Shown piece by piece: positions 7,195-13,120 of a DNA stretch of 13,120 bases. Position numbers and translations under genes: made by a program. A model generated the notes under the pieces. The model was given only the letters and a program-made list of their open reading frames with translations. It had not been told where the DNA came from and made no database searches. How positions within the stretch are numbered: the first letter of the stretch is position 1; every line of letters begins with the position of its first letter. This DNA comes from Deltaproteobacteria bacterium (GTDB lineage: Bacteria > Desulfobacterota > Syntrophobacteria > BM002): positions 1 to 13,120 of the forward strand of contig JAGFXI010000048.1 in assembly GCA_017861095.1 (NCBI GenBank), given 5' to 3'.

Positions 7195-8784
7195 ATGTCT
7201 CACGCTGAAACCCCTCAACCCTCGACTCACACGGTCTGTCGAAATCCAGCAACGGGCGAGATCCTGGGATACTCTTCCCTCACACCAGTGGAGAGCTTGA
7301 AGGAGATCGTCCATCGGGCCCGCGCCGGCCAGTGCGCCTGGGCCGCCACTCCTCTCGAGGAGCGGCTTCGCGCCATGACCCGGGTTCGCGCCTATGTCGC
7401 CGCCCATGCCGAGGAGATCGCCGGGCTGATCGCCCGAGACAACGGCAAGACCCGCGTTGATGCCCTGGCGACCGAGGTGTTTCCCGCCGCGCTCGCCGCC
7501 GACTACTACGGGAAGCACGCCGGGAGGTTCCTGAAAGACCGTTGGCTCCGGCCCGGAAACCTCCTTCTCGTCAACAAACTCGCCAAGATCGTCCGGGTAC
7601 CCTACGGCGTCATCGGCGTGATCTCACCGTGGAACTACCCCTTCTCAATCCCCTTCTCGGAAGTGGTGATGGGGCTTCTCGCGGGAAACGCCGTCATCCT
7701 GAAGACCGCGACGGAAACCCAGATAGTGGGAAGAGCCCTGGAGCAATGTTTTGTGCAGGCCGGGCTGCCTGACGGGGTTTTCGCCTATGTCAACCTCCCC
7801 GGCCGCCTGGCGGGAAGCGCTTTGCTGAAGGCCGGCATCGACAAGCTCTTCTTTACCGGTTCGGTGGCGGTGGGAAAGCAGCTCATGGCCGAGGCCGCGG
7901 CTACCTTGACCCCCCTTGTCCTCGAACTGGGCGGGAACGACGCGATGCTGGTATGCGAGGACGCGGATCTCTACCGCGCCGCGGCCGGCGCGGCGTGGGC
8001 GGGGTTTCAGAACTGCGGCCAGTCATGCGGCGGGGTGGAGCGGATCTACGTCCATGAAAAGATCTACGACCCCTTTTTGCAGCTTCTGAAAGAGCAAGTG
8101 GAGGCCCTCCGAGTCGGATACGATGAGAGTTTCAACGTCGACATGGGCGCCATGACCACCGAGCGTCAGGTGGCCGTGGTGAAGCGTCATCTGGAGGACG
8201 CCCTGGCAAAGGGGGCCGTCATTCACGCCCGGTCGCCGCAGCCGGAGGGGGAAGGAGCCGGAAACTTCCTCCCCGCCATAGTTCTGACCCGTGTGACCCA
8301 CGAGATGCTCGTCATGCGGGAGGAGACCTTCGGCCCGGTTGTGGGCGTCATGAAGGTGAGAGATATGGGAGAGGCGGTGGCCCTTGCCAACGATTCCCAC
8401 CTCGGCCTCACCGGGTCCGTTTGGTCGAACAATTGGGGGAAGGCCGAAGCTCTCGCCCGCCGCATTCAGGCGGGGGTGGTCACCATCAACGACCATCTCA
8501 TGAGCCACGGCCTGGCTGAGACACCATGGGGAGGGTTTAAGCAGTCGGGGATCGGGCGAACTCATGGCGCCATCGGCTTTGCCGAGATGACCCAGCCGCA
8601 GGTGATCGTCCATGACATCCTCCCCTTCGCCAGGCGGAGCATGTGGTGGTATCCCCACGACAACGGGTTGTACCGCGGCCTTCTCGGCGCCCTCGAACTC
8701 CTCTACGGGAAATCCTTCCCCCATCGGCTCAAGGGGCTCGCCAGGCTCCTCACGATCGTCCCCCGGTACTTCACCCGCGGGTGA
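7195..8784 (+). CDS. NAD(P)-dependent aldehyde dehydrogenase
   Basis: This cytoplasmic or membrane-associated enzyme oxidises an aldehyde to the carboxylic acid. The 529-residue sequence has the ALDH landmarks: SPWNYP with the oxyanion Asn147, cofactor-domain FTGS (residues 220-223), general-base Glu244 in LELGGN, and catalytic Cys278 in GQSC. Near the end is the family segment ETPWGGFKQSGIGR. Common ALDHs have about 480-500 residues. The surplus is a C-terminal extension of about 45 residues after the core, rich in Leu, Tyr and Arg, which could be a membrane-binding tail. That would suit a fatty or isoprenoid aldehyde supplied by the SDR upstream. AAGGA nine bases before the ATG at 7195 sets the start; an in-frame earlier start overlapping the SDR gene has no support. 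The stop lies in the palindrome at 8771-8784, and a terminator candidate follows. Confidence 0.94.
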   Translation: MSHAETPQPSTHTVCRNPATGEILGYSSLTPVESLKEIVHRARAGQCAWAATPLEERLRAMTRVRAYVAAHAEEIAGLIARDNGKTRVDALATEVFPAALAADYYGKHAGRFLKDRWLRPGNLLLVNKLAKIVRVPYGVIGVISPWNYPFSIPFSEVVMGLLAGNAVILKTATETQIVGRALEQCFVQAGLPDGVFAYVNLPGRLAGSALLKAGIDKLFFTGSVAVGKQLMAEAAATLTPLVLELGGNDAMLVCEDADLYRAAAGAAWAGFQNCGQSCGGVERIYVHEKIYDPFLQLLKEQVEALRVGYDESFNVDMGAMTTERQVAVVKRHLEDALAKGAVIHARSPQPEGEGAGNFLPAIVLTRVTHEMLVMREETFGPVVGVMKVRDMGEAVALANDSHLGLTGSVWSNNWGKAEALARRIQAGVVTINDHLMSHGLAETPWGGFKQSGIGRTHGAIGFAEMTQPQVIVHDILPFARRSMWWYPHDNGLYRGLLGALELLYGKSFPHRLKGLARLLTIVPRYFTRG

Positions 8785-8815
8785 CGCGGGCGATCAGTAA
8801 TGAAGGGCAAGCCAC

Positions 8816-8838
8816 ACGGTCCCATGGTCGGGATCCGT
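8816..8838 (+). terminator. Candidate terminator of the SDR-ALDH operon
   Basis: ACGGTCCC (8816-8823) can pair with GGGATCCGT (8830-8838): eight pairs, one bulged A and a six-base loop. It is followed by a moderately T-rich stretch (ATTTCACCTTTT, 8841-8852). The T tract is broken, so termination may be partial. The opposite strand has no T-rich tail, so it does not look like a terminator for the convergent gene. Confidence 0.4.
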
Positions 8839-8856
8839 CCATTTCACCTTTTCCCC

Positions 8857-9978
8857 TTAAGCGAGAATTCGCCCAGCCTCCCGCATGAGTCTGCCGATGG
8901 CGATCTTCTGGGGACAGCGCTCCTCGGCCGAGGAGTAATCCACCTGGCGGAGACGGCTTCGGGTCTCCGTCGGCAGCTGGGCAAAGAGTGCCCTGGCCCG
9001 GCCCCGATCGCCATATTCGTGGTAGTACATGAGGTACCGCATCACATCCCCCACCGGTACGGGCGAGGCGAGCGCCATCTGGCAGATGCGAGTACAGCCG
9101 GCGCAGTAGCCGGAGGCGGTTTCACAGGCGTAGCGCTCCAGCAGGCTCTTGTCCTCGGCAGATAGGCTTGTCTTGTCCACGGCGGCGGCGACGTTCGCCA
9201 TCAGGATGGTCAGGTTCGGCATCTGGGAGCAAATGCTCGCGATTCTCGGGTTCTCCCAAACCGTTTTAAGCTTTGCCTGCTTGTCGGTGAATCCCCGCTG
9301 CACGAATCGTTGGGTCAAGTTTAGCTCGGCTTCGCTATCACTTCGCACCGACCAGCTCCCCTGGGTCTTCATGGCGGTGAGGCCGATGCCCGCGGCGGTG
9401 CAAGCGTCTAACGCCTGCTTCATCTTGTCGCTGTTCATGAGCCGGTAGTTGTAGGTCATCATGATGCCGTCGATCCAGCCCAGCTTTGCCGCCCCGAGCA
9501 AACAGTCCTCCATGTTACTGTGGCTGCTGAACCCGAAGAACCTGAGCTTGCCCGCGCTCTTCATTCCCTCGGCCCAGGTTTTCATCTCCATGCTCATTTC
9601 TCTGATGCTGCTGATGCCGTGGATGAAATAAAGGTCGATGTAGGTGGTGTTCATCCTCTCCAGAGAGCGGCTGAAGAGTCTCGTCATCTCCTCCGGGTCC
9701 CGCGAGTCGGACTTGGTGACCAGGAACACCCTCTTTCGCACCTCGGGATTCTTGGTGAAAAAGGCACCGATTCCCTTCTCGCTGTTCCCGCCCTCGTAAG
9801 AGGCCGCCGTGTCCCAGTAGGTCACACCCCACTGGAGGGCTTGGTGCATGAGGATCTGATTAGAGGGAATGTCGAACATGCCGCCCAAGGACAGACAGGA
9901 AACGTTCACCCCCGTCTTACCGAACGGTCGCGTGGGAACGACCATCGCCTCCCTCTCGCCTTTCTGAGCGGCGTGCAC
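8857..9978 (-). CDS. Iron-sulfur aldo/keto reductase, Tat-exported type, signal peptide out of frame
   Basis: This is an aldo/keto reductase: a TIM-barrel oxidoreductase that normally interconverts carbonyls and alcohols with NAD(P)H. Counting from the GTG at 9978 (373 residues), the catalytic tetrad is complete: Asp56, Tyr61, Lys89 (VTKS) and His120 (YFIHG). After the barrel, Cys285, 292, 295 and 299 have C-x6-C-x2-C-x3-C spacing, suited to one 4Fe-4S cluster. A further CPQK motif lies near the C-terminus, but a second full cysteine set seen in some relatives is absent. Upstream, from 10081, a clear Tat signal is encoded in another frame (separate entry). One extra base near 9997-10004 separates them, so the native protein was probably longer and exported. 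As read here, translation could start at ATG 9945 behind GAGAGGGAGG, giving a cytoplasmic form. It is the last gene of the DUF362/polyferredoxin operon. Confidence 0.88.
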   Translation of the reverse strand: MHAAQKGEREAMVVPTRPFGKTGVNVSCLSLGGMFDIPSNQILMHQALQWGVTYWDTAASYEGGNSEKGIGAFFTKNPEVRKRVFLVTKSDSRDPEEMTRLFSRSLERMNTTYIDLYFIHGISSIREMSMEMKTWAEGMKSAGKLRFFGFSSHSNMEDCLLGAAKLGWIDGIMMTYNYRLMNSDKMKQALDACTAAGIGLTAMKTQGSWSVRSDSEAELNLTQRFVQRGFTDKQAKLKTVWENPRIASICSQMPNLTILMANVAAAVDKTSLSAEDKSLLERYACETASGYCAGCTRICQMALASPVPVGDVMRYLMYYHEYGDRGRARALFAQLPTETRSRLRQVDYSSAEERCPQKIAIGRLMREAGRILA

Positions 9979-9996
9979 AACCCTCTCCGCGGCGGC

Positions 9997-10081
9997 GGGC
10001 GGGCAAAAGCGATCCCGCCCCGAGGATTCCGGCGGTCTTCAGAAATTCCCGCCGCGAACATCGATCTCGACGGTCAGACAT
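9997..10081 (-). pseudogene. Frame-displaced Tat signal peptide of the aldo/keto reductase
   Basis: From ATG 10081 the minus strand encodes a twin-arginine signal: N-region with SRREFLK at residues 9-15, then TAGILGAGSLLPA. The frame then runs into Arg-rich sequence and stops about 15-20 codons later. Deleting one base from the run GCCCGCCC (minus strand; 9997-10004) would give SLLPAAAAERVVHAAQ, an Ala-rich cleavage region leading straight into the enzyme. The good ribosome binding site at 10087-10094 supports 10081 as the real start. I cannot tell a sequencing or assembly error from a true mutation. Confidence 0.8.
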
Positions 10082-10086
10082 AGCTG

Positions 10087-10094
10087 CTCCCTTT
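10087..10094 (-). promoter_or_regulatory. Ribosome binding site for the Tat-signal start
   Basis: AAAGGGAG on the minus strand ends five bases before the ATG at 10081. It is the best ribosome binding site in this operon and shows that translation is meant to begin with the Tat signal, not at the downstream GTG or ATG. Confidence 0.6.
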
Positions 10095-10135
10095 CTGTTG
10101 GTCCGATGAGAAATCCTTGGCGATTCCCAGGCGGG

Positions 10136-12073
10136 CTACCCACCCCTCGGAAGCAGAGAATGCCTCCGATTCCTGGACTCGTTCTCCGCGCTTACCCGTA
10201 TCGCCCTCTTCCCGCTCACCGGGCACTCGTGCTCGCAGATGCCGCAACCGGTGCAGAGTGCCGGGTCCACGTAAGGCCTCTGGAGCCTCACCTGGATCGC
10301 GATGGAGCTTCCTCTCCCGGGCATGTGGACCCACGGGGAACCCGGCGAGACGGTCACGCTATGGTTGGTGTTATCCACGATCCGTCTGGGAGGCTCCTCG
10401 TTGCCGCCGACAAGGGTACAGTAGTAGTCGCCGGTGGCGAGCCGCCCCGGCTCGAGGGATCCTCCCGTGACGAAGACCGTGAGCGGATCGGCACCCTCGA
10501 CCACGAGAATCCCGTCCCTCGCCGTGCTGTAGTACTCGCGGGTGAAGATCGCCTTCGGGCTAACGGGGCAATTCTCCTGGCAGACGATGCAGGGCCTGTC
10601 CATGGCCCAGGGGAGACAACGCCCCTGGTCCACGAAGGCGGTGCCCACGCGCATGGGGCCTGCCTCTCTGAATTCCTTGCGCCCAAGCTTTTCATCCAGG
10701 GTGAACGGCCGGATCGCTCCGGTGGGGCACAGGTGTCCACAGGCGACGCAACGGAGCTGGCACCCGCTCCTCCCGATCCGGAAGTTGAGCGTGGGCGTCC
10801 ACACGCCCTCCAGCCCCCCTTCCATCCCGGCCGGGTGGATGATATTGGTCGGGCAGATGCGCATGCACTGCCCGCACTTGATGCAGCGTTTCAAAAAATC
10901 CGGCTCCGCCAGCGACCCGGGCGGTCGAATCAGGCCAGGGTTCCAGTTCGATCCGAGAAGGCCGCTCAGGCGAACCATGGGAATCGCAGCAACGCCGGAG
11001 GCGAAGGAGAGGAGGAGGCCCCGCCGACCGATGTCCGGCGAGGTCCGTTCACCTGAAGCCGAGCGAACGGTCCTGTATCCCATGAGATCGTGGCGACAGG
11101 AGTCCACGCAGTTCATGCAGAGGACACATTCACTGACCCGGATCTCCGCCGTGGGCTCGCAGGCCCCCTCGCACGCAGTTTCACAGAGCTGACACCCCTT
11201 GCACTCGTCGCTCCTTCGCCCGATGCGCCAGAGCGCAAACCGCCCGAGCACACCCATGAACGCGCCGAGGGGGCAGACGAACCGGCAGTAAAACCGCGGC
11301 ACCCAAAGGTTGGCGAACACCGCCGCCAGGAACACTGTACCGATGAGCCACGCGCCCTCGTAGTATCGCGGCGGGGCCGTCGCGGTCCCGACAACGGGCA
11401 AGAGCGCCAGGTTCAGGGAGCGCTGGACCAGGGGGATCGGATCTAGAAGTCCGGTCTGAAGCGAGGTGAGGAAAACCCTCTCCGCCGGAAGGGCAAAACC
11501 GAGCCCCGTCCAGACCCCGAAGAGGACCGGGACCAGCGCTAGGTAACGGCGCGGGATGGCCGCACCTCTGGACAGGGCAAAGGCGGCACCGCCGAGGAGC
11601 AGAGCCGTCGCTCCGGCCGCGAAAAGGACGGGTCTTTCGGCGGGGATCCTAACCAACCCCAACATGAGGTTTCCCGCAGCGGCGGTCAGAAGGAAGGTGA
11701 GGAGGTAATACTTGATCCTTTGCCCACGGCGGTATCGGTTCGAGGCTACCCGAGCCGCCAGAGACTTGCCGCGGTTTCCGAGAAAACCGACCAGGTGGTG
11801 GATGGTGCCGAAGGGGCAGACCCAGCTACAGAAAAACCTGCCAAGAAGGATCGTGAGCCCCACGGTGACCAGGGACCAGAGGAGGCCCCGGTACAGGGTG
11901 TGGGTCGACAGTATGGTGCCGAGAGCGACGAGGGGATCGAGCTCGAGGAACCAGCTCACCGGCCAGCCCCTGATCTGCCACCATTCCACGCCCACGGTGC
12001 TCACCAGGCAGAACCAGAGGAGAAGCAAGAGGAAGAATCCCTGGCTTATGCGCCGTACCGTGACGATTCTCAT
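10136..12073 (-). CDS. NapH-NapG-like fusion: membrane polyferredoxin with six 4Fe-4S cysteine sets
   Basis: This 645-residue protein probably passes electrons between the membrane quinone pool and extracytoplasmic partners. The first half resembles NapH: predicted membrane helices at about residues 10-30, 60-80, 122-142, 148-166, 178-196 and 243-260, CxxxCP motifs at Cys82/86 and Cys263/267, then cysteine sets at 291-301 and 316-326. A second hydrophobic segment (about 349-370) opens with GRRGLLLSFASG, much like the Tat signal that begins NapG/MauM ferredoxins. After it come four more sets: 397-407, 438-449, 486-502 and 607-617. The set with CLPW and PCIVCQENCP is characteristic of NapG-type proteins. 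About 100 residues of Cys-poor sequence separate the last two sets. I chose ATG 12073 because RIVTVRRISQG fits NapH-like N-termini; a TTG at 12109 would overlap the DUF362 gene. The ATG is 28 nt past that gene's stop; 54 nt separate this stop from the aldo/keto reductase's Tat start. Confidence 0.92.
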   Translation of the reverse strand: MRIVTVRRISQGFFLLLLLWFCLVSTVGVEWWQIRGWPVSWFLELDPLVALGTILSTHTLYRGLLWSLVTVGLTILLGRFFCSWVCPFGTIHHLVGFLGNRGKSLAARVASNRYRRGQRIKYYLLTFLLTAAAGNLMLGLVRIPAERPVLFAAGATALLLGGAAFALSRGAAIPRRYLALVPVLFGVWTGLGFALPAERVFLTSLQTGLLDPIPLVQRSLNLALLPVVGTATAPPRYYEGAWLIGTVFLAAVFANLWVPRFYCRFVCPLGAFMGVLGRFALWRIGRRSDECKGCQLCETACEGACEPTAEIRVSECVLCMNCVDSCRHDLMGYRTVRSASGERTSPDIGRRGLLLSFASGVAAIPMVRLSGLLGSNWNPGLIRPPGSLAEPDFLKRCIKCGQCMRICPTNIIHPAGMEGGLEGVWTPTLNFRIGRSGCQLRCVACGHLCPTGAIRPFTLDEKLGRKEFREAGPMRVGTAFVDQGRCLPWAMDRPCIVCQENCPVSPKAIFTREYYSTARDGILVVEGADPLTVFVTGGSLEPGRLATGDYYCTLVGGNEEPPRRIVDNTNHSVTVSPGSPWVHMPGRGSSIAIQVRLQRPYVDPALCTGCGICEHECPVSGKRAIRVSAENESRNRRHSLLPRGG

Positions 12074-12101
12074 GGCAGTCGCCGTAGTCAAGTCACCGCC
12101 G

Positions 12102-13082
12102 TCAACCAACGCTCAAACGCACGGGACGGAGCGATTCGAATTCCGCCGTACCTATCCCTGCGGCCGCCGCCCTGGTGATGAAGGGAAGATCTGCGGGAGT
12201 CATGCCGAGGAGGGTCGCACCGCAGGCATCGGCGGCCACCTGATCCGTGCTGACGATCATGGTGTTGGTCTGTTTGAGATCCGCGAGCGATCCCCCGGTC
12301 GGTCCGTTGGTCATCATGGTCGTGGTGCCGTCCAGGATGACCAGGGTGGGGCGAACCATGAGCGCCAGATCCTTGATGATCGTGTTGATATCCTGGTGGA
12401 AAATGTTCCGCCGCCCGCCCAAGAGGCCGTACCAGTTCTTCATCGCCATGGAGGCGCCGCTCCGGTGGTGATTTTTCACCGGCGCGAGGCCGATGAGCTT
12501 GGTGATCCCCCGCAGCGGCTCCCACAGGATAGGCCAGCCTCTGAGGAGTGTGCTTCCGGGGACGGTGGTAGTGCGGAAGGCCCCCTCCGCGGGCAGCATG
12601 ACCTTCGCCCCTGCTGACCGGGCGGCCTCGGCGATCCCGCTCAGAGTAAAGCAACTCACGGGGTCGTTGATGGGGTTGTCACTCACTGCTACCGAAACCG
12701 CTCCGGCCTTCAAGCAAAGACCGGCCACCTCGGCGAGGAGTTCCGGGTTGGTGGTGGCCGAGAGCGTGGGCGGACTGGCGAAGGCGGCGTTTACCTTGAG
12801 GAGCACCCGGTCGCCCTTCTTGATGAAGGCTTCTATCCCGCCCAGGGCCTCAATGGCGCGGCCCACCGTCTCCCGGCGGTTGGTCCCGGTTACGATGGCG
12901 ATCCTGTGGCCGATCTCGGGGAGAGAAAAATCGGGAACTCGTACCAGCTCCCCCTCCTCTTCTCCCCGCCCGGGCCCAACTCGGTCGTGGAGCCAGAGGC
13001 TGAGCGAGCCCGCAGCCGCAATCGAGATCCCGGCCTTCGCGGCGCGCCGCAGGAAGTCCCTCCGATCCATGTTTTCTGTCAC
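12102..13082 (-). CDS. Tat-exported DUF362 family protein
   Basis: This 326-residue protein belongs to the DUF362 family, whose biochemical role is not established but which often sits beside iron-sulfur proteins. The N-terminus is a Tat signal: RRDFLRRAAKAG (residues 7-18), a hydrophobic stretch with GISIAAAGSLSLWL, and a polar region after about residue 36. The DUF362 core follows with VLLKVNAAF, an NHHRSGASMAMKNWYGLLGG segment around residues 205-225, LVILDGT and DQVAADACGATL. It has only three scattered cysteines and no ferredoxin motif, so any iron-sulfur centre must be supplied by its partners. The start may be GTG 13082 (GGAG seven bases upstream) or ATG 13070; the Tat motif lies inside either. 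It is the first gene of the operon within the window, though more may lie beyond 13120. The next gene's ATG lies 28 nt past its stop. Confidence 0.92.
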   Translation of the reverse strand: MTENMDRRDFLRRAAKAGISIAAAGSLSLWLHDRVGPGRGEEEGELVRVPDFSLPEIGHRIAIVTGTNRRETVGRAIEALGGIEAFIKKGDRVLLKVNAAFASPPTLSATTNPELLAEVAGLCLKAGAVSVAVSDNPINDPVSCFTLSGIAEAARSAGAKVMLPAEGAFRTTTVPGSTLLRGWPILWEPLRGITKLIGLAPVKNHHRSGASMAMKNWYGLLGGRRNIFHQDINTIIKDLALMVRPTLVILDGTTTMMTNGPTGGSLADLKQTNTMIVSTDQVAADACGATLLGMTPADLPFITRAAAAGIGTAEFESLRPVRLSVG

Positions 13083-13120
13083 GTTCCGACTCCGGACAGA
13101 CGTTGCTTGAGGACGCGGGC

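Noticed and set aside
10106..11056. Plus-strand open frame of 316 codons opposite the polyferredoxin gene
   Set aside because: It is a shadow of the cysteine-motif gene on the minus strand, with no ribosome binding site or recognisable domain.

Overview
The window is GC-rich (roughly 60-65% by eye), densely coded and bacterial. The cell is probably Gram-negative and at least partly anaerobic. The evidence is two Tat signal sequences, a lipoprotein, Sec-type signals, a NapH/NapG-like iron-sulfur membrane protein, an ArfB-type ribosome rescue factor, and a small SAP-type protein with a Cys-rich tail of a kind I associate with Geobacter-like bacteria. Desulfobacterota or a neighbouring phylum is my best guess, but no rRNA or other marker gene is present to prove it. 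I see no tRNA, rRNA, CRISPR array, insertion sequence or phage gene, and no non-coding stretch exceeds about 200 bases.

Layout. Positions 1-3639 (+) hold the end of one ABC exporter half, a complete second half with an unusually long first external loop, and a predicted secreted protein with an HEATH (HExxH) metallopeptidase motif. The two ABC halves have complementary active-site defects, as in asymmetric heterodimeric exporters such as TM287/288. A lipoprotein of unknown function (3666-4367, -) converges on this operon. An EamA/DMT transporter (4425-5366, +) and ArfB (5414-5839, +) follow. A small SAP-type protein (5940-6119, -) diverges from a short-chain dehydrogenase/aldehyde dehydrogenase pair (6347-7159 and 7195-8784, +), with back-to-back sigma70-like promoters between them. 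The last third (8857-13082, -) is one operon transcribed leftwards: a Tat-exported DUF362 protein, a NapH-NapG-like fusion with six 4Fe-4S cysteine sets, and an iron-sulfur aldo/keto reductase.

The minus-strand operon is the most interesting part. All three products appear to work at or outside the cytoplasmic membrane, and two carry many iron-sulfur motifs. The aldo/keto reductase has a textbook Tat signal with a good ribosome binding site directly upstream, but the signal lies in a different frame from the enzyme. Removing one G:C pair from a GGGCGGGC run at 9997-10004 would join them through an Ala-rich cleavage region. Either the sequence has an error there or the exported form is disrupted in this strain. 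The likely role is a membrane-linked redox chain feeding an extracytoplasmic reductase; its substrate cannot be read from the sequence.

The SDR and ALDH genes form a plausible two-step alcohol to aldehyde to acid oxidation module for a lipophilic substrate.
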